From contig VSDK01010196.1 in NCBI GenBank assembly GCA_009767595.1, positions 388,752 through 452,751 on the forward strand: a DNA stretch of 64,000 bases, written 5' to 3'. Shown here in pieces: positions 10,540-21,457 of the stretch (positions within the stretch are counted from its first letter, which is position 1; every line of letters starts with the position of its first letter). Both the position numbers and the translations under genes were made by a program. The notes under the pieces were generated by a model. It saw nothing but the letters and a program-made list of their open reading frames with translations. It did no database searches and was not told the DNA's origin. The DNA is from Symbiodinium kawagutii. Lineage: Eukaryota > Sar > Dinophyceae > Suessiales > Symbiodiniaceae.

Positions 10540-11640
10540 ATTGATGATGGTAAGAATGGGGCTTTTCTTGCCGGTGGTTGGTGCGAACAAATCCCAGACC
10601 CAACCAGCCATGCCACGGTCGCCAAGGTTGCACCGGTTGTTGATGCTGATGTTGCTGGCCACAGTTTGCAAACCAGTCGGGCATAGCTTCAATGGCGACA
10701 AGCTAACAATCAGTTCTAGTTGTGTATGAACCAGTTGTAGTGGTGTGTGAAGCCGCCGCAGTTTCACCAGTTGTTGATATGGCGCTATTGACCTGAACCA
10801 GCTATGCTTCCCAGCTATGTTTCCCAGCTACGGGGCGTCAAAATACACCAAGGGCTCCCCAAAGGACTGGTGCATTGGAGATTAGCCTCTGACTGGTAGC
10901 AATGGAAAATCATGGGAAATCACCCATGCAAAATTCCTATCCCAGGGGTCATCAAGTACTGATACTGGACAGGTCATCCAAGATTGAAACCAGGTGAAAC
11001 ATGTTGAAGCATATTCTGGTTGGTGCTCTCAGCCCCTATCCCAGGGGTTCCTAAGGTTTTCCTAGAAATCCATGGAAAATCATTGAAATATTCATGGAAA
11101 AATCACCCATCGTTTCCCAGAGTGTCCCTACAAATATGGTGAGATCCAGGCGAGCATCTGGTAACAGAAAAGTGTCACCCAATAAACACCTTCCTTGGGG
11201 GTCAGTTCAACTAACCCTCGGATGTGGGTGGTTCACGATGGAGAAAAATCAGCAATGAATGGATGACGAAAAAACACTTGGACAGCAATCTTAAGCCAGC
11301 CATGAACGGATGACCCACCGGCTTCTAACGGTTGGACGTATGGAAAGTTGGTGCTGAAGCACCTGTGACCAGTTGCAACAGTACCTATGAACGGACAACG
11401 ATCCATGTGGGAAACTTGGTAGGTGCATCCGCTATCATCAACCAACTGTGCTTAAGTAGTCCAGCATTCAGTTGTGACAACACAAATGGTGACATAATCT
11501 CACTGGCAATACTGAGGGGTCCTTAGCATTAAGTTTTACCAATATTAGCCAATATCAAGCCTATGCATAATGGTAACCTTTGGTTCAATGGCTAATATTG
11601 GCTAAAGCTTACCATTGAACCAGCTGGGCTGCTCGTTCGC
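10540..11640. other. gene-free intron stretch with a short internal repeat
   Basis: A word like CATGGAAAATCA...AATCACCCAT occurs twice (about 10903-10929 and 11069-11112). Near 11533-11612, ATTAGCCAATAT and ATATTGGCTAA form an inverted pair. A weak minus frame at 10560-10640 (GMAGWVWDLFAPTTGKK) could be an exon but lacks a clear acceptor. Confidence 0.35.
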
Positions 11641-11642
11641 AC

Positions 11643-11699
11643 CCTCCCTTGGTTCTGAACCCAGCAGGGTTCGCTGGCAACCCGTTTCTCTCACATTGC
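11643..11699 (-). CDS. short exon
   Basis: An acceptor GGGTTTGCAG (11700-11709) and donor GTGCGA (11637-11642) define GNVRETGCQRTLLGSEPRE, 57 bp. Splice signals and codon bias agree. It links the exon at 11.95 kb to the one at 9.45 kb. Confidence 0.5.
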
Positions 11700-11908
11700 C
11701 TGCAAACCCACCGTTGGAGATGGTCATCCAACAATTCATGGTTGCCACAGGGTAGACCAACGTCATTGGACAGCCACAATCATCAACCATCATAAAGCAT
11801 TCAAGCATATCGATTGATCATTTTCATCAAGTCCATTATCATCAAGTATCATCAACCACTTTATAGCCAAACCTCATGACCCTGCCCACCACGGCACCCT
11901 GGGTTGAC

Positions 11909-12006
11909 CGCGCCTGATGTGGTGGCCATGGCATCGAAGAGCAAGTCATCGATGTCCAAAATGATGCCCAGGGCCACTGCGTTCAGGATCAGTTCCTGGA
12001 CACTTG
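11909..12006 (-). CDS. exon of a multi-pass membrane protein
   Basis: The frame reads ASVQ then ELILNAVALGIILDIDDLLF then DAMATTSGA, a hydrophobic segment with an acidic IDDLLF turn. The acceptor is GGGCTCAG (12007-12014) and the donor GTCAAC (11903-11908). From memory, similar NAVAL...D(E/D)L segments occur in unnamed dinoflagellate membrane proteins; this is unverified. Confidence 0.75.
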
Positions 12007-12078
12007 CTGAGCCCACGGTGGTGGAAGATATGATTTACTTCATGGTTGATACAATGGTGAAATATGGTTTATGTTTAC

Positions 12079-12102
12079 GTATAAATATATATATATATAC
12101 AT

Positions 12103-12161
<59 letters not shown>

Positions 12162-12215
12162 TATATATATATATATTTATGTATATATATATATGTAGAT
12201 ATATATATATATATA
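12079..12215. repeat. TA and GATA microsatellite
   Basis: (TA)n leads into about 14 GATA units (12105-12161), then again (TA)n to 12215. Tyrosine/isoleucine-rich frames across it are artefacts. Confidence 0.9.
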
Positions 12216-12229
12216 GTTTTGTTTTTGAG

Positions 12230-12830
12230 AATGGTTGACAATGGTTTGTAATTTAGTTAAAGGCTAATACTGGGTGGCCAGGGCTGACATGATGGTCAAT
12301 GATGGTTTCATGTGTGCTTGATGGTGCTCAATGATGGTTGATGATTGTTGATACTGACTAGTGTTAAAGTAGTGGATATTTCTTGATGATTGATACTCAT
12401 GGATGATGAGGGTATGATTCTTAATGACGGCGATGATGATTTTTTTGTGATGATGGTTCATCGTATTCTTCCTCGAAGAATAATTGATCAATGATGGTGA
12501 AATTGATTATAGTTGATGGCCATTCATGATTTGGTCCATGATCTTTTTGTCGAGCAATAGTTAATCTATTGTCAACAGCCATAGTCATCATTGGTTCAAT
12601 ACCCATTGATTTTGATTGAGAATGGCTTTGCTGATCTATGATAGATTCTTGGTAATAGATCCCTTGACCTGCAGATCCACCACCACCTACAAAGCCCACC
12701 TACAAAGTTGATAGTGGTTGATAGGATTGAACAGCTGATAAAAATAGGGCTAATAAAGGTAAAGAATGGCTCATGGTGGCAATGTTGGATTATCACTGTA
12801 AATTCTTGATAACTGGCATTGCTATCCATT
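12230..12830. other. gene-free T/G-biased intron stretch
   Basis: Words such as GATGGTGCTCAATGATGG and GGTTGATGATTG recur. This is the T/G-rich right flank of the exon at 11.95 kb. No coding signal is seen. Confidence 0.4.
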
Positions 12831-12839
12831 CTTGACCGC

Positions 12840-13690
12840 GTTTGACCACTATGGACCATCATTAACCATCATGAGCCAAGAACCAATATTTGCCAGGATT
12901 CGTCAATATTGGCATCATTCATCATTATCATTCGTGATGCACCTGACCTACCAGCTTGTTAACCACTTCTACAGTAGCCATCATCAAACACCATTCCGAG
13001 GCATGTCAACCAACTTAATATGCATCATCCGCCATCACGAATCATCATAAACCACGAACCACCATTAATCAGTGGTTAAATGCCATTATTAAGACTTATC
13101 AATCAATGTTGGACTTACGCGATTCATGATTATATTGATGACAGTTAACCCTCATCAACCATCGGATTGCTTATAAACCACTGTTAGCCACTATTAACCA
13201 TGATGAGCTTGTGACTAGTCACTATTCACTGTTATTCTCCACTAGTTCGGTATACACATATTCACCACCCCATGAATCGCTATCAACCACTATGAATGAC
13301 TATTAACCACCTAATTGACGGTTCACTATACCATTAGGAACCGTTGCTCATGACTATGATTCACCATGCATTATTAACCAACATTACCAACATAGTTCGG
13401 AACTTATCAACCAGCGTATCAACCACCACTAGTCGTCATCAACCAACATTCAACTGATTAATCACTATACCATATCAATCATCTTAACCAGCTCGTTAAT
13501 CAACTTAACCAGCTTATTAATCATCTCAACCAGTGCAGCAATTAATCAACTGAACCAGCTTATCAATCATCTTAACCAGCTTATCAGCCACTATTAGTCG
13601 TGAGTCATCGTCAACGGACATTCAATAGCTGGTATATCGCCTATAGTTGCTAGTTGTTATCCCCTATCATTAACCAGCTAAAGCAGCTAT
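12840..13690. repeat. A/C-rich degenerate repeats, incl. about 24-bp units
   Basis: Variants of ACCATCATTAACC dominate. At 13480-13590 a longer unit, TTAACCAGCTTATTAATCA, is repeated about four times with changes. The tract is the left flank of the exon at 13.75 kb. Confidence 0.65.
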
Positions 13691-13725
13691 AGCATTGGTT
13701 GGTTAACTGCTTGACCCATGGCCAG
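13627..13725. mobile_element. family D element
   Basis: It begins AGCTGGTATATCGCCTATAG and ends GCTTGACCCATGGCC. A copy at 25238-25334 matches it almost base for base over about 95 bp. It ends within a few bases of the exon that follows. Confidence 0.65.
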
Positions 13726-13731
13726 TCGGAC

Positions 13732-13786
13732 CATTCATCTTAGTAGCTGTGACGCTGACAGTGTAGACCAGGAAGTAGGTGCCCAC
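13732..13786 (-). CDS. short exon, hydrophobic
   Basis: The frame reads VGTYFLVYTVSVTATKMN, open to the right through CSRPPIE. The acceptor may be ATCGAG (13787-13792); the donor GTCCGA is at 13726-13731, just beside a family D element. Codons end mostly in C or G. Part of the membrane protein. Confidence 0.6.
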
Positions 13787-13809
13787 CTCGATGGGCGGGC
13801 GTGAACACA

Positions 13810-14460
13810 TGTTGCACCAGCATAGTGAACCAATATAGTATATGAGGGTTGATGAAAAATATGAGGATTGATGAATATGAATAATAGATACGGATAATGC
13901 ATATGAATATGAATGGTGAATATGAATATGAATAGGAATATGAGGGTTGATGATACGAGGGTTGATGAACAATATGACCCAGCAGAGTGAACCACTATGA
14001 ATGTGTTTAATGATGAGGTTTGCGATGGTTCACATATGTTAATGGTTGAGGGTTGATGATGGTTATTGATAGTGATTAAAATGCTGCTTAATAGTGGTTA
14101 ATATGCTGCTTCATAGTGGTAATTATGCTGTTTTCATAGTGATTCATAGTGGTTGATAATTGTCAAACAATTGCAAATACTGGTTGATATGGGTTAATGA
14201 TGGTCAAAGTTTGTTCATGATTGCTAATATGCTGTTTAACCATGATTACTGGTGTCTAACGGTTACTGATTCTTGGTTGGTTCATGATTGGTGAAGGGTG
14301 GGTTGGTTTTTGGCTAGACCAATGACTAAACCCTTGAATCAATGATGTTTGAGGATGGGGGAAAGGTTGGTTAATAACTAATGGTGGCCGCATGATGCTG
14401 AAAATCTGATGTTTCTCCTATGGCTACGCTCAATGAGCTGGCGTGGTTAATATGCTGTTG
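13810..14460. repeat. T/G-rich degenerate repeats (intron)
   Basis: Runs of GAATATGAATATGAA and TGAGGGTTGATGA (13850-13960), then AATAGTGGTTAATATGCTG units at 14080-14130. This is the T/G right flank of the exon at 13.75 kb. No gene. Confidence 0.65.
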
Positions 14461-14718
14461 AATGACGTGGTTGATGTGTCATTCAAGGACGCTCCATACC
14501 CTGATATTTACGGTCGATGGTGAGATGCAAGCAACGATGAGAAAAAATGAAGATGTAACCAGCATAGATAATGGTTGAATGATAGTTAATCCTGATCACC
14601 AGTGGTTGATCATAGGTTTTGCTGCTTGTTGAGCGAATTAAGGGTATGGTCCCGGTTGATAGCGATCTCGAGTGGTTCATCACCAACTTCAACAGCTCCA
14701 CCAGCTTATCACCTTCAC

Positions 14719-14918
14719 CATCCAGGCGCAAACATGAGGAGCGCAGCAATGATCAGCCGGTAGAGCAACAGCAGGGCGCTGTAGGTCTTGCGCCGCGCCG
14801 GCACGGCGCGAAGGCGGTAGTGGATGGCCAGGGTGAAGGGATTCTCGCGCGTGTCCATGCGGGTGGGGCCCGTGGGTGTGGCCATGATCCCACGGTGCAG
14901 CGCAAGCGCGTGACTCAC
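14719..14918 (-). CDS. exon of a multi-pass membrane protein
   Basis: About 66 codons: LALHRGIMATPTGPTRMD, then TRENPFTLAIHYRLRAVPAR, then the membrane segment TYSALLLLYRLIIAALLMFA. The acceptor AATCGCCAG lies at 14919-14927 and the donor GTGAAG at 14713-14718. Nearly all codons end in C or G, so this is one of the safest exons. Confidence 0.8.
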
Positions 14919-15021
14919 CTGGCGATTCGGTGTGAACCCATCAGCTGGTTCAGCTGGTCAGCGGCTGAAGCTGGCTATAGGAACTCACCTTGGCCTGGCC
15001 TTGGGATATGTGTCACTTTGG

Positions 15022-15110
15022 GGTACCCCAAGTGATCATGCTTTGCACCTTTGAGAATAGTAAACCAGGCATTTTCATACCTTTTCTGGGTCCCTTCTGA
15101 GAAACATGCT
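15022..15110. mobile_element. family A element, diverged
   Basis: GGGTACCCCAAGTGATCATG at the left and CCCTTCTGAGAAACATG at the right flank TAGTAAACCAGGCATTTT, the family A interior. Confidence 0.4.
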
Positions 15111-15138
15111 TATGGGTAGCCATGCTGGCTATCGCTAC

Positions 15139-15274
15139 CGAAGCCCGCCTCTTTCGCGACCATCAGGTACCAGCACACCAGCGCCACAATGCACAACACC
15201 GGACCAGTGAACAGAACTTCATAGCCTTGCGCGTTGGGCTGGAGGTACTTGCCAATGTTCTCGTAGAGAAGGAC
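15139..15274 (-). CDS. exon of a multi-pass membrane protein
   Basis: The frame reads VLLYENIGKYLQPNAQ, then the membrane segment GYEVLFTGPVLCIVALVCWY, then LMVAKEAG. An acceptor TTCGCGCAG sits at 15275-15283 (the frame stays open 30 bp beyond it) and a donor GTAGCG at 15133-15138. It is one of the best supported exons. Confidence 0.8.
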
Positions 15275-15329
15275 CTGCGCGAAACATTCGACTTCAAAGA
15301 TGGACTCGTTCATTTCTTAGTAATTGATG

Positions 15330-15990
15330 ACTTGATGATGATTGATTCTTAGAAATGAATCGATTGAATCTGAGTAATCAATGAGATTCAATTGGTAATC
15401 CCAAATCTTTGCCGGTGGCGGCTTGGTGATGAGTCTGAACCTGAAAGGCTCGGTTTCTGTGCACGAAAAGGGACGAATTCCAGAGGTTTTCCCGGTGCAC
15501 GAACCACTCTACCAGCAATGCAGTGTACGTTCTGGTAGATTGATTATGGAAAATCACGTCATGTCTTGTAGGTCTATCATTATTGATCGCTCCATTGATG
15601 GTTCTGACCGCGTCACGAATACCCAGTCGCATTCAGGATTTTCATGCCATCGTCAGCCGGCTGATATCAGATGATGATTGTGCTTGCAGTTTTGGATCGA
15701 TCAACGGAGCGGTTGGATAAAGAATCATTAACCGAGCGGCTCTTTCATCAACTTGTCTTAAGCCTATGCTTCCAGTCACCATGAAAATAGTATATAACCA
15801 CCTGGTTTCTACCATTGACATTTGGGGTTGGTTACCTATTTTAATGCTACGACTGGAAGCACAACGGGTAAGCAACCTGTAGATCTGTCAGTCGTGGATC
15901 ATGGATTGACCGGACGAGGACTAAGCTCGGAGTCCAAAGATCCCCAAAGCTGTCCCAAAGATCGACCGCTTGCGGTCTTGAAGGATCATC
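15330..15990. other. gene-free intron stretch
   Basis: Several short frames are open on both strands, but none has codon bias together with splice signals. I see nothing firm. Confidence 0.3.
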
Positions 15991-16024
15991 ACTGGGTGTT
16001 TCTCAAGTCATGGAGGTACCCAAA

Positions 16025-16135
16025 TGGCCATGGGTCAATATGAATCGACCAACTAATGGGGATAATGACCAACAAACTAAAGGGATTTTTTTTCATGATA
16101 GGGAACCAGGGGTACGGGGTTTTGACCCACTGCCA
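16025..16135. mobile_element. family B element
   Basis: TGGCCATGGGTCAATATG at one end and GTTTTGACCCACTGCCA at the other are inverse. The interior GGGAACCAGGGGTACGGGG is the hallmark of family B. Confidence 0.7.
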
Positions 16136-16568
16136 AATCTTTTTGAATATTGATAATTGCTCATAAATCGGGATGATTTGGGCGGATCCTATTTTTAGAA
16201 ACCACCATATGAAGTCTTGATTGCAACTGCTGGGTTATCAACCCTGATCTTTAAACGTCGGCCCTCCAGGTACCTTTAGGTAACCGAACCCAAATAACCA
16301 CGGTAGAAACCAGCAGGTTACCTCCCACAAAGGCAACTGGAAGGATTAATCATGATATATCGTGACGAACGTGTGGATGAACTATTCTTTACCAGCATTA
16401 CCCCAGCTTATTAACTCTTCGGTATGAATCAGTCAAACCTCATTCACCAGCTTACTGACCTATCATCGTTAACTCACCGACTAAATCACTCATCATTCCC
16501 AATCATTCACCTAGCCGCTACCACATCATTAGCTCCACCAGCACGAGATCTTCAGCCAACCATGAAAC

Positions 16569-16673
16569 CGCTGCGAGGGTCGCTGCTGGCCGCGCCTGAA
16601 TGCCGGAGGACTGCAGCGACTTGTCCAAGCTACACACGCGCTCAGCCAGCGACTCTTTCACCACGGTGCTGTA
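16569..16673 (-). CDS. exon, helical loop of the membrane protein
   Basis: The frame reads YSTVVKESLAERVCSLDKSL then QSSGIQARPAATLAA, preceded in frame by MSE. A donor GTTTCA lies at 16563-16568; the acceptor is probably GTCGGAG at 16674-16680. Strong G/C-ending codons. It looks amphipathic and soluble, between two membrane exons. Confidence 0.7.
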
Positions 16674-16975
16674 CTCCGACATCGCGTGGCCGGACCAACG
16701 CCTCCAACGTACTGCATCGGTGATGGTGCCCTGAGCCAGGAAGGGTAGACATGGCAGCGAGAACCCTGGATGCTTGGAATGTTTTCATCCACATGTTATT
16801 GGACCAAAGTTCAATGGCCAACTTGTAACACAATTCTTTGAAATCTCGAACCCATATTTGTGGATGACTTCAACCCAAGTAGCTCTCAACTCACAATCTC
16901 TGGCCCAACTCCCAAAAAGAATCCATGTGTTGAACAATGAACTCAACTGCTCAAGAGGGTCACGGTTACATCAAC

Positions 16976-17135
16976 CCGTGGCTCCTCATCGATGTCCGGC
17001 TTCGTGAAGTTGAAGACGGCAATGCCCACGAAGACCAGCTGCATGATCACGTTGACCACTGCCAGCAGGATGGTCTGAGCGGAGCCCAGCGGTCCCAAAG
17101 CACCCGTTCCCACGAAAACCACGAGGTCCCAGGTA
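16976..17135 (-). CDS. exon of a multi-pass membrane protein
   Basis: The frame reads TWDLVVFV, then GTGALGPLGSAQTILLAVVN, then VIMQLVFVGIAVFNFTKPDI, ending DEEPR. This makes one long or two short membrane segments before an acidic loop. The acceptor is CAGGAAAG (17136-17143) and the donor GTTGAT (16970-16975). Confidence 0.8.
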
Positions 17136-17297
17136 CTTTCCTGAACGCGCATCGAGGACGGATGTCAGGAGTTGGGGTGGGGGGGTCCACTTGTTGCCTC
17201 GCTATTGGCCTGCAAAGTGATACCTTACAAGTTGGTGAAGATGCTGGTTATGTCAAGATATGTCAAGCATAAGCGGCCCCATTTTGGGTTCAAGCAC

Positions 17298-17720
17298 CGA
17301 GCTTCGCCCCATTTGTAGTACTCCATGGTATGCACATCCAACATCGACTCGCTCATGTCCGAGATTTTGGCCCTCGAGTAGTCGCGAAGACTGTTGCGAC
17401 GCTTGGCTCTGCCGGGAGAGACCGCCACCATTTCTTCCTTGTTCATTCCAGCCTTGAGTGATGGCAAGAGCCTTGGCGTTGCTTCTGTTTGCTGTGCTTC
17501 CATGGAGGGGCCTTCGGGCTCCACTTTCCGGGAGGAAATTCCTTCGCTGCCATGACTGGTCCTGTCCACGGTGTAGGAAACTCCTGAAATGCCCGAGTCT
17601 TTGCCTGGAGACTTGGCATCATTGCCTTCGTCCACATCTAAGGCAGCACAAACCACCTCCTCTTCGGATGGAAAGGCCTCCTCAAGGAACGTCCACCCTG
17701 CCCCACCCGGAACTATACCA
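17298..17720 (-). CDS. long exon, acidic/serine-rich cytosolic region
   Basis: About 140 codons without a hydrophobic segment. Residues run from FLEEAFPSEEEVVCAALDVD through GKDSGISGVSYTVDRTSHG to KAGMNKEEMVAVSPGRAKRR, then NSLRDYSRAKISDMSESMLD and VHTMEYYKWGEAR. RRNSL fits a basophilic kinase site consensus. A donor GTGCTT is at 17292-17297; the acceptor is CAG at 17698-17700 or one 20-30 bp further right. It directly precedes a membrane exon. Confidence 0.75.
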
Positions 17721-17850
17721 GCTGTCACATGTGCAAAAAGACCATGGAATTGGATGTTTACATCTTATGAAAGGCCTGAGCCTGATGATTTGGACATGTC
17801 CATGGTAGCATCATAGCTCCGCTTCGGAATGCCCAAGCTCTTTGACTCAC

Positions 17851-18161
17851 TTCTTGATCAAAAAACGCACGCAAAAACGAACCCTGACTGTTGATGTCTC
17901 CACACTTCTCCGTGCTCCACAACTCGCGACCCGGTCCACAGCCATGCCCTAACCGCTCCTCTGAGACATACTTAGGCGCTGGAGACGTCACATCATTGAA
18001 GCACTGGCCTCGGCCTTGAGGTCCTTTGGGGGACGAAGCCATCCCCAGAGCTCCGAGGATTTTGGAGCCAAATGCCTTGGAACCCTTGGAGCTCTTGGAG
18101 CTTTCACCCTTGGATGCCAGAACGAAGGCCAAATGCTTGGCCTCTTTGGTCTCCTTGGGTC
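17851..18161 (-). CDS. long exon, lysine/serine-rich cytosolic region
   Basis: About 103 codons: GPKETKEAKHLAFVLASKGE, then SSKSSKGSKAFGSKILGALG, then PKGPQGRGQCFND and PKYVSEERLGHG, ending SQGSFLRAFFDQE. The donor is the consensus GTGAGT (17845-17850). The acceptor is GTGCTGAG (18162-18169), preceded in frame by a stop. It is low in hydrophobic residues and probably disordered and cytosolic. Confidence 0.7.
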
Positions 18162-18189
18162 CTCAGCACCAGAAACACACCCGCGCTTG

Positions 18190-18830
18190 GGCGCTGGTTC
18201 TTGCTAGGAATTTACAGGCAAACTGGTAAACTTAGCTGGAAGTAGAAATTTCACCACGTATAGACGGTTTACCTATCAAGAATTGGCTTTGTGATTGGTT
18301 TGCCAGAGTGCAAGTAATCAATATAGCTTTACTAAGACAAAGGTACGACTGGTATTGCTAATGAATCAATCGCCAGTATTAATGATTGCCGATGATCACT
18401 GATCAGCGACACTACACTTGGGATCCGAGCAGTTCAATATACAAAAATCATCTAACACCTCAATGGAGCTATGAGCAACAGTCGCTAGGACGGTGTAAAA
18501 TCCTTACCAGCCTGCTGGATGACGCTTCTCTGTTGATAGCTCATCACCATGAACATTGACATTCGTTTGTAATATGAAAATTAATTCGCCATTTTGGGGG
18601 TTCCCAATTTTCAGAAACTCCCATAGATAAGATTTTAGTATCTAATATATATGGCCATAGCTATGTTTATATATATGCTACATATATACGTGTTTCTCAA
18701 CATAGGGGAGCCCCCAAATCATCCTTCAAAATGACCGTTTGTAGTAGTAATCCATATTTGTCCCAATGTATGAATAATCAACAATATCTACCTAAGATAT
18801 CTCCAATATCAAAAAACGCTTGAGGCTAGA
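18190..18830. other. gene-free intron stretch with a half family A element
   Basis: At 18689-18740 CGTGTTTCTCAACATAGGGG and CCCCCAAATCATCC represent the left half of family A without a right end. The rest is AT-rich with a (TA)-rich patch at 18640-18690. Confidence 0.45.
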
Positions 18831-18834
18831 TCAC

Positions 18835-19004
18835 CCTGGCCTACAGGATCCGGTTGTTTTCCAGATCATCGCTGCTACAGTGCCACATCCTCCCAGGACC
18901 CAGGGACGACTGCCAGCTCCTTGAAGGAGCGTTTCCATCTTCTCCTCCACCGCGAAAAGTCGGTTGTAGAGCTCCGGGATCAACGCTGCCAGAGCTTTGG
19001 TCTC
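18835..19004 (-). CDS. exon with a predicted coiled coil
   Basis: The frame reads ETKALAALIPELYNRLFAVE then EKMETLLQGAGSRPWVLGG. Heptad-like leucines (LAALIPELYNRLFAVEEKMETLL) suggest a coiled coil. The acceptor is GCGGTAG (19005-19011), the donor GTGATC (18829-18834), although an earlier GT donor is possible. Two other frames are broken. Confidence 0.65.
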
Positions 19005-19329
19005 CTACCGCCATGGAAGGGTTCCATCCGCCACTAGTAATGGCCAACGGTGATGCATTTTGTGAAGCAAACATTTTGAAAAACTGGCTTATGGATTTTA
19101 TGCATTTGCAGTGAGGTTGTGAATTTGATGGATTTGTAGAATGCATGAACGTGGTCGAACCTTCAACGGTCATGCATTTTGTGAAGCATCCGCTTATGAT
19201 CCATAATATGTCAACCTCAAAAGAACCATTTAGCCATGGTAGGCAAATGACAGGGTATCATATCCCACAATTATAGCGGATATACCAACTCTATACCATG
19301 GCCAACAAAAGTCAACCAAGTACCATCAG

Positions 19330-19440
19330 CTGTGTTTCTCAAAAAGGGTACCGCCAATCATCCACTATTTTTCAGGCTTATATAATCAGTATTAAACCAT
19401 CCATTTTCAGGGTTCCCTATGGCTTGAGAAACCACCATGT
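19330..19440. mobile_element. family A element with a locally duplicated interior
   Basis: It runs from GTGTTTCTCAAAAAGGG to CCCTATGGCTTGAGAAACCA. Its right 75 bp (from CCACTATTTTTCAGGC) recur almost unchanged at 19906-19984. Confidence 0.7.
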
Positions 19441-19585
19441 TGGTCTTATTGTTGGTTTCTATCCCCCATTATTGACCACTATAATCCCCTATGAAACCAT
19501 GGGAAAACCTATGACTTGAAAAAACATCCATCCTTGGGGTACCCTATGACTTGAGAAACACCCACGTAGCTTCACCAGAACTCAC

Positions 19586-19644
19586 CCACTGTGATCCCAG
19601 TTGTGCATCATGGAACTCCAGCACACCCACCGCCACATGGCTGG
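19586..19644 (-). CDS. short exon
   Basis: The frame reads ASHVAVGVLEFHDAQLGSQW, ended by a consensus donor GTGAGT (19580-19585). The acceptor is CCGAGAG (19645-19651). A GTAAGTG also occurs on the plus strand at 19650, so the strand is not fully certain. Confidence 0.5.
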
Positions 19645-19726
19645 CTCTCGGTAAGTGTTTTCTTAAGGATTGGATATTCCATTCATTGATGATTGGAAAC
19701 AACTGTAGGCAACCTTGGGGGTTCTC

Positions 19727-19832
19727 TAGCCGTAGGGGTACACCCAAGTTATCCTTAGCTTAATACTATAAATGGCTCAAATTGGATGATTTGGGGGTCC
19801 CCTATTTTGAGAAACACACACACACATGATTG
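19727..19832. mobile_element. family A element
   Basis: CTAGCCGTAGGGGTACACCC at the left and GATTTGGGGGTCCCCTATTT then TGAGAAACAC at the right. The interior is ATCCTTAGCTTAATACTATA. Confidence 0.6.
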
Positions 19833-20029
19833 GGGAGAAACTGCATAAATGATCGGAGTGTATTTAAACATGATATTTGAATACTGCTCTTGGAACCTTG
19901 GGAGATAGAAACCACTATTTTTCAGGCTTATATAATCAATATTAAACCATCCATTTTCAGGGTTCCCGATGGCTTGAGAAACCCCATGATGAGTAAAACC
20001 AAACAACTCCACAACCACTCATGCTTGAG

Positions 20030-21330
20030 CAGTGTCCAAACCTCAAACCCCCTGAATTCATGGAAGTTACTTCAATACCTGTTGCTTCAACTCCCCTATG
20101 AAACCCAGAAATGGTAAATCTCCAGCTCATGGGAACACTGGGGGGAACTCGAACTGCTGGATCTCCCATGATATCATCACTTACCATCAGTCATCATCAT
20201 TAAATGAGCCTCATTTACCATCATTGTATAACCATCGTTGACCCAGCAAGGGATGCCACAACAGGGCCCACAATGTTCGCATCTGTTTTTCTTTCACGGT
20301 TTTTCTAAAACGTGCTTCACAATGTGTTTCACAAATCTCATGAAGAAATGCCATTAACCATATTTGCTTAACATTAAGTATCGTAAAGCTATGAGATTTG
20401 GATTATAATGTGGCGCTCGCTGCCACGTATCTCAATGATGTTGACATGTCATGACGTGGGGCTGTTTCATGGCTAGGGCCACTGGCTGGTTCATGGCTAA
20501 GAGGAGATACTACCCAACAATCATAGGGGATATACCAACTAGATATGGCGGCAAATAACATCCCGTTCACCTACAGTAATATGATTCTAGTAGTTAGAAG
20601 TCATGGGGGCTTTTATCATAGGAATGCCAATCTTTGGTAAACAACGGTAATTTCAATCGGTTCTGCTTATACAGTAGTAGTACAATAGTAGTGTTGCTGA
20701 TCTGTTTTCAAATAGAACTATTCATAGAATAGGTACTTAGATACAATCGGCTGCAAGAAATGCTTATCACGCACCTGCACCAATTCTTATCAATGAATGA
20801 GCCACGAAAATATCCTGCAAAAGTGTCGGCGGCTCAACTATCGTCACTAACCCTTCTTGTCGTTGCTTGCTCGTAATTCACCATCACGAATCAGCATCCT
20901 TTGTTGATCATCATTAGCAACAATCAGTTCATTGCAATTCCAGTACGAACAATATCAATATTATTAACAATAGCACCGATACAACTGGAAGATTGAACAA
21001 TACTAATATCATCATAGTACCGTAGCATTAATACCAAGAGTTCTGAACTGCGTTAGTATCACAATTCTTTTCATTACCAAGCATGATTCACCATCACGGA
21101 CTATTAATCATCCGTATCAATCACTGTTAACAAACATTATCAATGGTGGCGGCTGCACTCTCTCAAAGGGTCGTTAACCATCAAGCATCAACCAAGTAAC
21201 AACTATTCATCACTAATTATTCATAAGCATTAACAGTTGGTTGATTGTTTATAACCATTATCTACAACCATTCACTTGGTCAAGAACCAGTAATCAACCA
21301 CTTTTCATCAATCATTTTCAACCACCAGAA
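20030..21330. other. gene-free stretch, A/C-rich toward 21.3 kb
   Basis: AT-rich sequence with no convincing exon. A minus frame at 20105-20160 (FEFPPVFP) is too short to call. From 20870 on, ACCATCACGAATCA and ATCAACCA words dominate and lead up to the exon at 21.4 kb. The word GGGGATATACCAACT occurs at 20526. Confidence 0.4.
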
Positions 21331-21385
21331 ACACCATGAATTATCAAAGCTTGAGCACCACCATGCCACCAGGGCTATCTCATCG

Positions 21386-21457
21386 GCTGCGCCATGCGGA
21401 GGTTGATGTCCTCCAGTTCCTCAAAGCGTTCATCCAGGAGTTTGATGATTGGAGGCT
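21386..21457 (-). CDS. exon, acidic helix
   Basis: The frame reads EPPIIKLLDERFEELEDINL then RMAQP. LLDERFEELEDINLRM has the spacing of an amphipathic or coiled-coil helix, and the exon at 18.9 kb carries a related pattern. The acceptor is GGCCAAG (21458-21464). The donor is unclear; dinoflagellates are known to use GC and GA donors, and GCGCAG follows RM. Confidence 0.55.

Noticed and set aside
9701..10625. Long poly-His, poly-Ile and poly-Met open frames
   Set aside because: They are frames of a GAT/GGT trinucleotide array, not genes.
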